From: Lutraria lutraria
Lineage: Eukaryota > Mollusca > Bivalvia > Venerida > Mactridae
Direction of reading: 5' to 3'
Assembly (NCBI GenBank): GCA_964023205.1
Contig: OZ026844.1
Location: 37,013,963 to 37,077,962, forward strand
Length of the DNA: 64,000 bases
A model generated the notes under the pieces. It searched no databases. It was not told the origin of the DNA and saw nothing but the letters and a program-made list of their open reading frames with translations. Positions 12,172 to 27,600 of the stretch are shown one piece after another (positions within the stretch are counted from its first letter, which is position 1; every line of letters starts with the position of its first letter). The position numbers and the translations under genes are program-made.

Positions 12172-12210
12172 CAGAGACGTATAATACAAGAGTTGTATTA
12201 TACGTCTCTG
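12172..12210. other. Perfect inverted repeat, 18-bp arms, 3-base loop
   Basis: CAGAGACGTATAATACAA (12172-12189), loop GAG, then the exact reverse complement (12193-12210). It lies about 290 bases upstream of the likely ST7 start codon. Two gtatct hexamers flank the hairpin. It could form a stem in the 5' UTR or a cruciform in the promoter. Confidence 0.9.
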
Positions 12211-12503
12211 GTATCTACCTGTCTATATATGTGCCGGCATCTTTTGGACAGGACCATATCAGAATGTCCTGTCGTCACAGTTGGACTTATTAAAAACAGA
12301 TCCTTCAAACGATATGGTACTGATTTAACAACCGTCTATTATCTTCTTCACTATTCTTCAAAGTTTTTATAAATCCGTGTCATTCATTTCATTTCATTAG
12401 ATATTCATTTCAAAGATACAACACTCCAGTCCGTATAGAAATGTGTACGGTCGAACAGACTTTAAGGAAAATTCACGATGTGCTAATTTTACGCATAGCC
12501 GTA

Positions 12504-12654
12504 ATGGCCGGTTTCCTGTCGAGATTCTGTGGCCAAATCAAGGGATGGATTCAATGGTCCTGGACTTATCTGTGGGCTGTTTGGTTCATGCTTGTTGTCT
12601 TCGTAATATACATTCTTAGAGGCCCCCTGAAGCTCAGCGAAAATGTCTCATACG
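12504..12654 (+). CDS. ST7: ST7 exon 1 (first coding exon)
   Basis: Residues 1-50 and the first base of codon 51. Contains membrane span 1 ([18 protein letters not shown]). The donor is TACG|GTATGC. The open frame continues upstream at least to the ATG at 12441, so a longer N-terminus remains possible. Confidence 0.9.
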
Positions 12655-15600
12655 GTATGCATTTTATTGAAAACCGACCGTGAATTCGTTCTAACCATTA
12701 CCCCACCCATCTTGTATATGTGGAAGTTATTTAGCTCTTTAGCTTTTAAATACATCACTTAATAATGACAATTGTACTATACAAATGATTCAAGCTTCGT
12801 CTTTCTTAATGTGCGATTATTATGTTTAATTTTACTGTCAGCTTGTTGCAGTCATTGATTGAATTTGTTTACAGATAAGAAGAAAACCTCAAAAGTCAAC
12901 TTCAGTATTTATCTTATCTGTCTTCTGTTGAGGACACCATTGATATCTTTTTGGTGACATTTGATTTTTTCCTCTGAACTTGAGACGCTCAGAAATATAA
13001 AGCAAAGAAGTATTGTTGTCTTGGGGTAAATTGTCTGCAAAAAAAAAAAACTTTTAGAATTAGAAATGCGTTCAGCCGCAGACAGATTGCTTCGCCATGG
13101 TGATTAGATTTTTTAGCGATCGTGTTGAAAGTAACAATGACCTTTACCGTAGATGGGGCAATAAATCACGATATATCGCCTCTTTACTCGAAACTAATTT
13201 CTGGTCAATGATAGTTATTCTCAATGTATTCATTAAGTGTGAAAAACTAGCATCGACATGAAGTTTTAGAATTATAGAGTGTGGGAAACTTAATTAGTTG
13301 ATGTGTTTTGTTAATCTGTCAGCTTTTATTTATCACCGGATGTGAAAAACACTTCAGTTAGTAAATCTCCATATGGCAAAATATTAATACATTTGTTAAT
13401 AGCAAACTAGATTTACTGATTGGAGTGTCAAGTATCAAGTAAAATGAAAATTAAAAGGGACTCAGTCTGGAGTAATATCTAAAAATAGAAGCATAATTTT
13501 CTCCCTGTACCTGGCATGTTTGAAACACTGCTACCAGTTTACAAATGTGTGTTAACTGCAATGATGCCTCCATTGTTTCATAATTTTCGCTAGCTTTCCT
13601 ATTTATTTTAAGAATGGGATTTCCTTCTTGACAAATTAATCAGGCGTCCAGGTTTGTTTTTATATAAAATTTTAAAAGTATGTCTAATCCTGATTTTACT
13701 ACCTTACCCTGCATTTCTGAAAATAAACAGACAATAGGAAAGCGAATAGAAACAGCATACATTACATTTTACCAGCAAATAATATCAATGTTCCTGCTGT
13801 TGAGAGTCGGCTTTAAATGTATGCGAAACACTGCGATGAAAGATTTCATCCAAATAATAACCAGGGACCTCAATCTATCAAAACTGTAAGGCCTAAATTA
13901 AAATAAGTTTGTTTGCCCTTTACCGACCGACCCGAAAAAATCCCGCCGACCCAAAAAATTTTATTGCAAAATCTTTGAGAACTTTTTTTTATTTGCACTT
14001 TTGAGTTGCATTCCGCTGTTTCCTTTTCCCGATCATTGGTAAAGTATATAATAAATGGTTACAGCGATAAGTTTATACCCTAATTATGTGATATTCTCGC
14101 ATAATTTTCCAAGAAATCGCGTAACTTTTCACCAGTATGGCGAGAAAAAAAACGCAGACGTAATCGTTCTCCATTTCTACATCGTCCGTGGAATTGAATA
14201 AATTTCGTACCATACCGTACGGTCCGTGTCGTATTTTCCGAAAATTGTTATTCACTTGCTGGACAGACGCATGTTTTGATAGTACTTATTGAGTCTTATG
14301 TTATCTAATATAATGTTTCATTAAGCATTATGACCAACAAAGTATCAAAGACTCGTTATTTTTCAAGAACGATCGTTACACAGTACACTTATATTTCCAT
14401 GAAGTATACGAATTTCGGATGACAAACTTTTCGGATAACAAACCATACATCGTCATTAGAATCATAATGGGTATTTAGTGATAATCTGTTATAATTGTGT
14501 ATCCTGTCTTTGATATTTAATCATGTGACATGCATTCAGGATGAAATCCCCATTTGCCAGGACACAGAAGAAACTGTAGTTACTGTCTATTAATTATGTG
14601 ATAGAGATTTGTCTCCTTTCCTACCATACAACACTACTCAAAAATAATTGATAAGTTGATGAGAGTGTATAGATTTGTTTCTAGGACAAAATCTGAGCAA
14701 CAAATTTAATTGTGATTAAAACTCTGGCGGCCTAGGTAGATAAAAAACAGTTTGATACTAAATCATGTGAGTCGTTAACTGGTAGAAAAATATGATAATT
14801 CTATACCCTTGTAAAAATCATATTTTGTTTAGTTCTCACTTAAATAAATTTCGATTAGACTACATATTATGCAGACAAAGGAATGGTATCTGACATACGG
14901 TAATAAAGAAAATTCAGTCTGTACAAACTTTATTATTACATTCATCATAAAAACTGATTGTTTGATTATATATATTATCACACTTGTTTTCACATGAGAA
15001 ATCTCATATAACATTTCATAGGTTTTGGCCAATGGGGATTTTTCTTTCATATGTTTGGGCAGCAAATATTATCCCTGTGGTTATATGGCAGCAGAATACA
15101 TAAGATGACTATATAATGCTTCTAGATAGAAGTGTAATTTCATGCTAGGTAAAGGTCAAATTCAGAAATAAAATAAAATATTTTTCCTACCTACCGACCC
15201 TCTTCTAAAATTCAGGGTCGGTAAAGGGCAAACAATGTTTTTAATTTAGGCCTAAAGAATGTTTCCCTCTCAGAAAATATACAAAAGAAAATGTTTGATT
15301 TTTGGAAAATCTCAGGTGTCTGCTGGTGGCATCTTGTGTATCAAAGTAAAAATGTATCTTTCTTTTTATATAAATTCCCCTGTTTAAAAATAACAACCTC
15401 CACAGGGCTGCAGACCCTTTCCCCTAAAGTAGTGTGAGGGCACTGCCTGGTAACATCATACCACACCATTTTCTGTCTGATTAATGTTTACAGGGCTAGA
15501 CACTAACAGTGGTCAGTTAGCCGGAGGCTACCTATTTTCTCCAAGGACTACCTAGGTTTCAAAGCTTGTTATCCTGTCAGGCTATCTGAAATTTGAGTGA

Positions 15601-18600
15601 CCTGAATTCTTTAAATTTACCTGTTTTTTTTTACTAAGAAAGTGACGCCGATAGTCAGCGTCTTCCCCTCGGAAAACAAGCTATATTTTTCCCCTCAAAA
15701 AAAAATTTCCTCAGAGCCATGAAAAAATCAATTTGGCTGAAATTATTCATACTCAATTTTAACAATTGGATTCATGATTTCCTGAATACTTGGATACTCT
15801 TCCTGGCCATATTATGTTACTTGTCATGTACTGTCAACATTCTTCTGTTTCAAATCAACATTCAATTTAATAAGTTCATTAGAGAGGCATTTGAACTATT
15901 TAATGACAAAAAATCTATTTGTCAATGTTTTTCTACAACTTCAGTTGGGATTTGGTCTGAATGAGTTTAGTCCTCCAGTCCACTGTTGATCAGAGGGATT
16001 GGTCATCCACATGGAGATGTTGGCAGCTACTTGAAAAACTGCTTCAGTGATTTACTGCTTGTTGATATATATCATATATGAGGATAATGACGTTTGAATC
16101 CAAATAATATTCAATGATTAACAATAAGATTCCCTGAATGCTGTTATTTGTCCAGACATTCACTCATTACTTAGCATTATTAATAAACTAACAACCAAGT
16201 AGCAATGATTTGTAACATACATGGGAGACTACTCTGTTTAAACCAAAACCTTATGCATAACCATATTAATTATTGAGTTATCTCCCTTGGATACTTAAGA
16301 TCAGGACAGCCCTTTATCAGGGAGATGAACCAGGAAGATGAGAACAATCTTATCCTAATTTGATTCAAGATTGTTTTACTAAAATAACTAAAAAGTTCAG
16401 ATGAACTTACACATAACTGGTCAACATTAGATTTCAAACTACTCTACCCACTGGTCTCAGAAGGTCGTTTCAATATTGCTTCATATTTCCAGATTAGAAG
16501 CTGAAACTTCAAGGCCGTAAGAACCAGGGATGTGTATTGGATGGTTAGATATTACCTTGACCTTGACGATTTGAATCTATAATATCTCCTCTAAGAAGTT
16601 ACAAATCTTTAAATATAGAGATTTAATTAGCCACAGTGAAGAGATCTTGATACAAATTATAACATGATGTACTGTTTTATATTATATCTTAATTCATCAA
16701 CAAATGTACATCTACTAGATTTGTATATATCATGTATTCTCCTCAGACGGTACTGTTATATCCAATGTCATGATGGGTCTGTATCAGCAGTAACTATGTG
16801 ATATGGTTTGTCATGTTTAATTTTATTCTCCATTGAAATAAAGATAAGATGAAAGCATGCATTCTATAAAAATGATCAATGTATTCTACTCTCTCATGTT
16901 TTAGTAAATTCTGAAGAAGATAAATAAATACTTGACTGACTTAACATTTGTGGACTGGTTTAAGTTAATAACCTCCCTAATTTTTACTTTTTTTTTACTA
17001 CCTTATTATGTATCAACATACTTGTACCATCATCCATGTTACTGAATTAAAGTATCATGACACCCTGGAGATACACAAACCTATTAAGGTGTATATTATT
17101 GCTTCATATTATCAATGTTACCAATCTGTATTTAAGATCAATGCTTATGTAAGTTTATATCAACAGGTGTTCAGCAACTGATTGCATTCTTCTGTTGTAA
17201 CTAGTTGATAATTTCACCACTATTTTCTGGGAGTGTTGAAATTTCATGGTGAGACCATACTGAGATGCACTTACGATAGTTCAAGTGAAGTTGATCTCAG
17301 CATTAAATTGTTCAAGTTTTATTTAGAACATTTGCAAAGGGTTTATCTAACTTACCCAACATTGAATTGACCTGACCTTGATTGATCTTGTTATTGGATG
17401 TACGAAATTTGAATTCTGCATTAACTAGATTATACCTTTTGCTCTATCATCAATGGCTATTTCTTGGTGGACTACATTTCACTATTTTTTCTAGCATCAA
17501 CATCTCTTACCTGTGAAGTTTTGGGACTTCGTTATTTTTTTCTTTATTTGGAATATGTATGGCAATTAACATATATGGAAACTTTGCATCTACACGTACA
17601 TTTTCCTAATTGAGATTCAAAGGCTATTGTCAAGCATGCCGTCTGGGGCATATATGTTTATTACTCAATCATTGAATTCAAATTTTACCTTGGCATTGAT
17701 GTTCATTAATTTGTTCCTTTATTCATCAGTTTGTTTGTCCTCTTCAATTAATCTTAAACATTTCAGATGATGAATTGTGTTTTTATTACTGGTGAATGAA
17801 ATCCTTGTAAGTTGAATTATGTTGTCTTCAACTTAACTTGTCTTAATGCACATGATATTTTGTTACTGTCATATTTTGTAAGATGGGGCTATTATAGTAT
17901 TGGTTGTTTATTCATACTGAGTGTACAAAATACTTTTCTGTCATGTTCGTGACTTTGAAACTGTTGGAAATGTCATTTATGTTTTAAAAAACAATAGCTC
18001 TCAACCTCTGTGCGATGTGATTTGCTTGTCTTCAGATTTTGCTATTAGCTGTCATTCACAGACATTCTAATTTGTCTCTTTTTCACAAACAAGGTACTGG
18101 TACTGTATGTCTTCATGTAGGGAGGACAGATCAATATACTGCTAGGAATGATGCTGATTACACTGTCACTAATTAGGAATTATTTATTTAACTGTCATTT
18201 GTTCCTGATGAATTGTTCTGAATATGTGGGAATTGTTTATTTGCACTATTAGTTTGCCGTATGAAAGTTTTTTTTATCTATCATTATGTATGTACTTAGA
18301 AACAAGACTATATAAGTGCTGTTGACCTCCATGGTCCTGTGGTTTCAGTCTATGACAAGTAATCACAACTCCTTTGCTTCTAATCCATAGAATGAAAACT
18401 TTCACATGTACATAAGCTGTCCAGGTTGATGGTTCTGTTCAGATGTATGTCTGTGGTCTCTCCCCTTCATTGTTAAACCTGCATAAGTTTCCATATTACC
18501 CTGGGTGTGCCGGCATTAAATCCCCAGTTAAAATAATGCCTATGGTTAGTAAGCGGGCCATGTTTATTTACAAGACACTCTCTTTAAAGGGTATGTATAA

Positions 18601-21600
18601 CATTTTGCTTTGGATTTCTGTAAACATGGCTATTTTTTCTTTGGCCTTAGGTAAATACTGCTTAGACACTTCATGTATACTTTCTATTTATTGTTATTGT
18701 AATATGACTTGCTGTTAAATAGAACCAGATACTGTCACATTCAACACTATAATGCTGTATTGTATGTAATATCTAATTTACCATTGATATCCTAATAAAC
18801 TCAACTGGGGGTATTTCATTTTGCATCGTATTGTTCAATGTATCAAGTTGTTGTATGAATGATATTTGGACATAACATGATAATGTTAAATGTAATCTTA
18901 AGTATTCATGCTAAATAAATTTTTAGGGCATTAATAAGGGGAGTTTGGGTCAATAATTAGGGGATGGGGTTATTATTTATGGAAATTGGTATTACAATAA
19001 TCATAACCATTGTACTATGATGTGGTTTATGTAACCCAGTGCTACAGTATAATATGATTATTGATCTTGATTGTACAATGGACACCATTGTTTAGATTCA
19101 TTATGCATTGATGTTATTTTTTATGATATTACTTAACCACCTGCTTAGCTTAATAAGCAAAGCATTTTAGACAAAACACCAACAGTCATTGGTCCTCCAT
19201 TCAGATGAGGAAGTTGTCTGTAACTTGTTGACAAGGTGACAAGTTGGCTTTCTGTGTCAGGAACAAAGAGTCCATCCTTTTAGTACATGTAGTCTGGTTC
19301 TTTTTGTGGCCAGTTGAATTCATATAGAGAAAACATTGACAAAATATTTAACAGATTTCAAATAGTTTTTGTGAAACATCTGAGAATGTGTCGGTTGCCA
19401 TTCTGACAGGTCAACACTAAATGCTGCTATTTGGCAAAATTTGGCCACTTTTGTCTATCAGGTCTGGAGAACATTGAAACTGTTATAAAATCCAATACTT
19501 GTGCAATAAACAAAATGCATAATGAGATTATTAAATGTTTACCAGCTAGATACAAATTGCTACTGGGAAAATCTAGATCTACCGTATTCATTTTGATTGC
19601 CTCTTCAATGTAATTATCTCTGTGTGAAGGTATTTCATTTTGTCCCAAATTGTATGATTAGCATCTTTTAGAATGATGGAGAGAATATGAAGCTGTTGGC
19701 ATGGAAATAATTCATTTTCTCTTGTTGATCTTTTTTTATCTATATGGATCTGTGTTTATATTGATCATTCACATGTTTGTATTGGGTTGAAGCCTCACCA
19801 AACCTTGAAAGTATAATATGAAATAAACACTTCTATATCATATGAGACAATATACATAAAACTAGAGCACCGCGAGTGGTGCCAACGCTCGTCTGTTCAT
19901 TGCCTCAGTGCGATCTATCCATCTACAAAGTTTCATGTAGCAACCTCTTATAGTTTCTAAGTTATGAGCCACATTAAAGTTGTCGTAGACACAGAGTCGT
20001 ATAGACACAGAGTCGCAAACACTGCAGTGATCAAAATAGCTTGTCTTTTTCCTCGGCAACAGACGAGCTAATAATGTTACGTAAGCTGATTTTTGGGCTG
20101 TAGTTTTAACTAATTACTGTTCTTTGGGACTTCAGATTAAGTATCCCAAATAGCAATGCCTACACAGTGCCCTGGTATTTCTTACACAGTTTCCTGTAAT
20201 TGACTTTTAATGCTGCATTAATGTATTTCCTAGACTATGTTCTTGTAAATCAGTGTCCATGCAGTTAATTGATTATTCAGTAGTCATTTGTAACATTATG
20301 TAGAACTGTCTATCTATCTTTAGAAATTAGATATTATGTTTCGAACCATAAATATGAGAAAACTATAGCTTTGAGACATTTCTTAAGAGAGATGAAGCAT
20401 CTGTCATTAGTTGAAGATGTTATAATTATATCAGAGAGAAAATCAATGTTTTTTGTTGGATTAGAAGACGGGGATGTATTTAGATATTCTTATTGATTTT
20501 CAAAATACGATTTGTCCGCTGGCAAAGAGATTCTCACCATATAATTGTTAACTTTATTAAAGACTGTGTATGAACATACCTGAGTACTTAAGATGTTGTT
20601 CTTTGATGTTTCTATTGTATTGCTATCACTTCCTCCTTTAAGTCTTGTTCATCAGCAATTATTTATGATATTTGTTCTCAAACTGACAAAGAAAGACTTT
20701 ATTTCAAGGTCATCAATTAATTTTACTTACTAAGTATTTGACAGATTAAGATACATGTAAGGTGGTTTGATGGTGTTGTTATAATGCCCTGTACCAGTAA
20801 TCTGAGTCCTGGGCTTAGGATCTCAGCATTCTCAGTATCAACTTTCAAGTCAAATACTGTGTTTAGGAAGTCACTTAAAGATCAAGGTTATCAATAAGAT
20901 AATAGTAAGTCTGAAAGGTCAAAGATCAAGGTCATAGATAAGAGTTATGTTTCAAAGGTCAAGGTCACAAATAAGAGTAATGTCAGTATGAATATGGTGA
21001 AGTTCACAGGTCTACATGTAATTGGTTTATATGTTTATAGTAATGGTCACAGACAATAGTCAGGTAGGTCACAGAATTTCAAATTTCTGACCTAGTTATG
21101 AAACATTCCTGTGATTGCAATAAAACTTGACATGAATGTGATTTGGTCTGAACTTGGTAATTTGTTCACTGTGATGTACCTTGTAAAATGTATCTGTTGT
21201 TTACAGCTTGCATTAGAATACCACATGTTACAATACATTTATATATCAGGGTGAATAACAACACAGGTCTATATCCACATGTGGTCTCATTTTGTGGATT
21301 ATTGGTACTGTTTGTATAATAAACACATATATTCATATTGTAGAACATTGTTATATGAAAGCCCTATGATCAATATAAGCTAATAATGCTGTATGCATCT
21401 CTTATGGATGAGGTCTTCGTGTGGGGAAAGGGTACATCCCTTTATATCCTGTTCAGTGAAACTCTCTTAATTTGGTGTGTGGGTTAAGGTTCTGCTGAAT
21501 TTGAATTGCTAGTCCACTGTAATAGTTTCGTTATTATACTATTTTGTTCCTGGACAGGGGTTTTTTTTAGGAATGGGGGAAGACGCTGGATGCTGGTGAA

Positions 21601-24600
21601 AAGGGGAAAAACACCAGAAAGAAGCAAATTTGGGGGAAAATCCCTGTATTTGTAATACTAGTTTTATAAAGTTATATCAATTAATCTCCTAGTCCAACAG
21701 CCTCTATACAGGGGTATTTCGCCGTCTTTTTGTATTTAAACTTGAAAGACATTAACACTTATATATATCATAGTCTTGCTTATTTAACAGACCTTGCCAT
21801 AGTCACAACTTTTTATTAGATGAAAATCCACAAAACACGGTAAATCAACATGAATACGATAGGTAAACAATATACTTAACACTAGGTCTGGTTGATTTTC
21901 ATGTCAAAACACCGTGTCTGAACTCAAACATTGCTGACTTCAATACATAAACATGTTTTATAGCTTTCTGAGAAGCAGCCATTTTGCACATGCGTGATTT
22001 ACGCTGGAAACAACAAAATATCGCTGGACATTCATTTATTTTAATTACAAATGCGACCATGTTGACAGCAAAATGATGCAACGTAATTCCGTCGTGTGAT
22101 TGGTTAAAATAATGCATTACGGTTGTAACCAATCAGCACGCAGTGATTTATTCAGTGCGGCCAGACGAATGGTTTCCGTCATCGTATGCGGCGAATAAAC
22201 GCCAGACAATGAAGCGGGGATCTAGTGCATTTGTTCCCGTCCTCGTATGTAACGAGGTTCGTATGCTGGTACGCAGTATCCGTGACGTAATAAAAAGCTA
22301 TATTTAGTATCACCACCGTAGGTACTAGTCAAAAAGACTACCTAGATGCTGTATGATGAAGCATTATTCCATATGCGAGGAATTCTAAATAGAATGGACA
22401 TGATAATGTGTACTTTATCATAAAATATATTGGATTTTTTTATGGCTCTGAGGGAATTTTTTTTTTAGGGGAAAATTTTCCGAGGGGAAGGCGCCGACTA
22501 TCGGCGTCACTTTCTTAGTAAAAAAAACCCCTGCTGGAGTTTATTATATCACCAACAGTCAAGGTAATTTGGTGATGGTGCCAGTTTTAATGTTGGTGAA
22601 AGATCCCATTATACACCTCAGTAGAAACAAGACCTTCCAGAAGTTAGCTGGGCAGCTTCCTCATATGTGAGATATGTCTGCAGGTCACAGGTGGGATTCA
22701 AACTTACAGTGGTAAGTAGCTAGAGATTCCCAGTCAGAGACTATAACCACTCTACTATGGCAGCTTCTGGGTATACCATTAACCTCCTGTCTACAAGCTA
22801 TTGTTTACTTGCATTTTATTTGAAATGGCTTTAGAAGTCTTTAGTACTTTTTCTATTGAATTAAGTCCAAATTTATTATTATGTTTAATAAATTCAAGAT
22901 GTTGTGTTTTTATAGCCTTTGTGGTGGATCAGATTTAAGAGTTTGCTTTATTAATATTTAGAAGGCTGTAAAATATAGTCAAATCTGTGACCAAATGTCA
23001 CCCTTGGTAAAGATGAAATGTGGTCTTTATTGACAATATTAAGTTGCCTTTATTCAGAGGTCATTTCGTTTTAAATAATCAATGACAGTTTTTAAAAGAA
23101 TGGCCTGGCTGTATTCACAGAATGGCCTTTATTCGGAGGTGGCAACAAACACAGGTTTGACTGTATACATCAAGTGTTTGAATTAATCTTCTGTGTCTAT
23201 TTCGATGTTAAGCTTTTTTGTGGGCTGAAAATGCTTTGCATTACAATTTTAATGCAGTTTGTGTCTCATTGGGAAAATTCTAACAGATTTTATTTTTAGA
23301 GAAACTTTAATACATTTGATCATGTAGAAACAATACACTACATGTGTAACTAATTCTATTTAGTGGGTTCTCATGTTTAGTCATTGCAAATATACTTGTA
23401 TAATGTATTTCATTGGAAGACAATACAAACATTGTGACATTTCATTCCATGAAAATGTAGCGGTGTGTTATGAGACTACATGCATTATTTTATAACTTGA
23501 TCATGTTTACTGTTTATTGATCATGTTGCTGAGATTTTTGTTTTATTATTAGTCAGCTTTAGGCTGCACAAATAATTTTTTCAACCCGGTCCCCCGCGCA
23601 CACCCCTGTCCAACCCAACAGTCACCAGTGAGTGTTTAATTGGGATTATTTTTGTCATTAGTAGTTTAATTAACAGTTATCAAAATGTCATATTATAACT
23701 ATTTCTACCTTGACCAATTAGTAAAACTGTGAGTTTTGTATAGTTTTTGACTGCTTACTTAAGTTAGTCTTCCCCTCAAAAGTTACATACACTCTATCCC
23801 CCCCCCCTCCAATTTTTGAAATTAATGTCAGATGATAAACATCGATTGCCTTAAGTAAAACTTACATTGACTACTGTAGTTGTTTTCTTAAATTTGAATG
23901 TACTCATGCAAAATGTTTTTCTTTGTTTCTTTGCTAATTGATGAATGCATTAAACTTGTATCTCTAGATGTGTACGTGTGTTTGTATATTTATCATCCAT
24001 TTGTATTCAAACACTGGTTTATACAACATTAAGATGCAATGTTATCATATGTAAATTTTGTGTTTTTTTGCTTAAATGAATCGCAAGCATTGTCATATAT
24101 GTTGGATGTCCGGTATATTAATACACGTGGTTGTTTTATGTGTGAAAATAGTGCATAATTCGTCAATTAGTGATTCAGTATTGTTTAATGGGTAACTCAT
24201 GTTTGGTGTGCTGGTTATAATGGTCTTATATAGTACTGGTAATTATAACATTATGCTTGTTGGAAAGTAGAACTTTTTTACTACAGTGATAATTATTCTG
24301 ATATAAAATCTGAGCCACTCGATTGTTCTCATCTAATTACTGTGTGTATTCCTCAGTGGATAGTGGGTTCTTATCATTATGGTGTATTGTATTTAATGAA
24401 AGCCATGTGTACTAGTGGCTGAAGAAAAAATGCTGGAGAATTTATGTTGTTTTTGTTGTTTCTTAGTGAATAAATGAGCCTTATCATCTTCTTGTGGATT
24501 TAACATGTTGCTAAATTATGTGGAAATGATGTGAAGTTATGGATTTTATAATGCAAAGTTTTATGATGGTTATATACATGTTCTTGTCTTCCATTTCTAC

Positions 24601-27600
24601 ACATTTTACATTAATTAATTTGTGATCATTTACAGTTACATGGTCCTGTAAGAGGGTTGTTGTTCAATATACCGCATTTCATGTTTCTTCTGATATGATT
24701 TAGTTATGATTGGTCAGTACGTGTCTATCATATATCAGTCTGTCCGTCATTTCTTTCTTTACCTCGGTCACCTGGCTGGGAGCAGTGATAGGTATTTTGC
24801 ACTGTAAGCATTTAATTGATAACCTTGTGACCTTTTTACCTGAATGAGTTAAATGTCTAATCGTCTATATTGTTGTAAACATAGCTACTTGGCTGGGGAA
24901 TAGGGCATGTTTCATAATACCAGATATTTCCTAATAAATTCCCCATCTTCTGTTTACCCCCCCCCCATACACTCTATCTTACAATGTTTTCAAAAATTGT
25001 TTTAAAATACTTAGACATATTAAATGATAATCTGTAAAACATTTAGGCCAGCTGGGCACTGTCATTAGAAGGAAATTAATATTCTTGAAAATTTCGTAAA
25101 ATGTGAAAATGTTGTATAATTTAATTTATCCGGCCCGTTTGACAGCCATACATGATCATTTCAGTGTTCTAGAGAGAGTGTAGATAAGATACAGGAGAAC
25201 TGGACATTTATATCTCTTCTCTTTTCCAACAATTTTTCCTGGTTCTTTATGGTGCCTGGTGTAAAGCCCCGATACACACCTCACCCTTTTCCCTGTGATA
25301 TTTTCTATGTGGAGCTGAGAATCAAACCCACAACCTTTCATTAAGTAAGTCCAGTGCATTACCACTTCACCACCAATCATCCCTGCTGAAAATATTGAGT
25401 TCTTAAAATAAAAGTTTCTTTATAGAATTGTTTAACTCCAGCAAAATGATTGAGAATATGTTAAATATTTATGATATCTATCTAATAATCATGATTATTG
25501 TTTTAACTTTAATAAAAGCTATGAATTATTAATCTCAGGTATTTAAATATTCATATCATAGAAACATAGATTTTTCATTTCCCTGTATCAGCAGTTTAAT
25601 TGCTAGTTGTGTTTAATGATGGATGCAATAGAACCATACATCTTATCTAAGAACATAGATCCTTACATTAGAAACTGAATGTTACTGAAAGTAGGATGTT
25701 TATTAAATTACTATGTTTCTGCTTATTGAACAGTAGGGTGTACTTTTAACTGCACACATTTTGTTCTAACACGGAAACATGCATGTTATGCATTTGTAAA
25801 TGTTCTGCATGAGTTTTGTTCAGCACCTGTTATCGAGAATATGATCAGTATTTAAGAGTCATCACTGCTGCTAGTTTAACCATCATCTTGATACATCTGT
25901 TAGAATGACTCATATCTTCTCTTAGTGTAAGTCCACCTTTAAAATGACATGGTGGATTTTCTCACCATTCTCCTTAAGGTGACATTAGTATGTTTTATTG
26001 TTATGGTTAGTGATTACTGTGTATTCAAATGAATGAAATTTCTACATTATGATTGAGTTTCACATATGAATGGGCTTGGATCAAAACTACCAATTAATTC
26101 CTAATTAATTCCTGTAATTTATATTCCCACCATTGCATGATATTATTAGCATTCTGTATGAGCAGCTTATAGCAAGATCATCATTAAAATGTATTGTTGC
26201 TATATATGTCAGTGGTGTTATTTTAATGGCCAGGTGTCTTCATGTTGTCTCTCATGACAACATGTGCAGACTTATGATAGTGTTACATTGTTATGTCTAT
26301 GAATCATCATTCATAGCTTGAAGCTTTATTTAAGTATTGTTTTATGGAGTTAATTTGATTCTATTTTATATTTGATGGTGTAAATAAATTATTTTTTTAG
26401 CAGTACCTATCAGAATTTTTATGATGTTTAAATAGTGATTATCATAAACTGGAGTGATGTATAGTGTTACTGATACAGTATTAAGTGATTATCTGTAATG
26501 ACTTTCTTAGATAGATAGACCATTTTTAACTTTCTGATAATGTTTTCTTATAATCAGGATGGATTTGTACATAAGCTCTTGTATATATATTAAGCATGAG
26601 AATTCTGTTATATTTATCTTGTAGTAATGTAAGAAATTGTGATGACTCTAAACATGAAACAACAAAATCTGGGTTCAAATTGAAAGTTGATTTATGAACC
26701 TTAATTGCTTCTAATTGTGATGGTTTTGAAGTGTTGATTCTATTTTCCAGTTCTTCTGTAGATAATTTAAGTGCTCCTACATTTTTAACTTGCATTGGTT
26801 TATCCTGTCTCTGTCTGTTCACCCTCACCTCCAGGATGACCCCACCCAATATGAGTCTTTATCTAAGCCTTTCTGAATTTATAAATACTATTTTATGTGA
26901 TACACTGGTTATTTTCACAGGGTTTTCCCTGTAAGAGGCCAAAATCTTGATGGATGGAGGCTCTCCATGCTCATTTCAGGAGTCAACTAAATTGTATATT
27001 TGGGATTTCTAAGTGGTCAGTTTTCATTCCTAAGCAGTCAGTTTGTCCTCAGGCTGTCACTTATTGAAAACACTGATTTCATGACCTTCATGTCATTTCC
27101 AATATTTTAATCTATATATTGTACATTGTGGTACACAAAGCTGAGATCAATGCTACATACCTCCACCCTCATTTTATCACATCCATTTGTTTTTCTCACT
27201 ACAGACCAATAGAGACCATCAAACAAATAATCAATGTATTGTTGATTGTGAAATGCCATCATGTGGAGACTATATATCCTGTTGTCACATTTTGTGAACA
27301 TAATCAGTTACACTGGCCCTAGTTGTCACCATGTAATACTTAAGTGTTTTATATAGTTTTATAGTATCAACAATCTGCTCATTTTATTTGCAAACAAAGA
27401 CATTACATAGTAAGATTACATAAAGTACCATTTATGGTATATATAAGTTAATGACTAAATGTTTGGTGAGGCTGAGTGCTAACTAATTCTTAAATGGATT
27501 TAAACTCTTTGTTTGTATTTTTTTCACTTAATGGAACATCCATTAATTTCTGACCTTTAAACCTTTTTTCCTTGCATCCTGTGATGTAAAATCCAATATA

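Larger units (their letters stand above)
9363..12440. other. Intergenic region between divergent STMC6-like and ST7 genes
   Basis: The two genes are transcribed away from each other, so both promoters should lie here. I see no clear TATA box or CpG-rich core that I would call. It contains the LINE remnant at 10340-11230 and the hairpin at 12172-12210. The open frames at 10027-10224 and 12057-12372 are unsupported. Confidence 0.55.
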
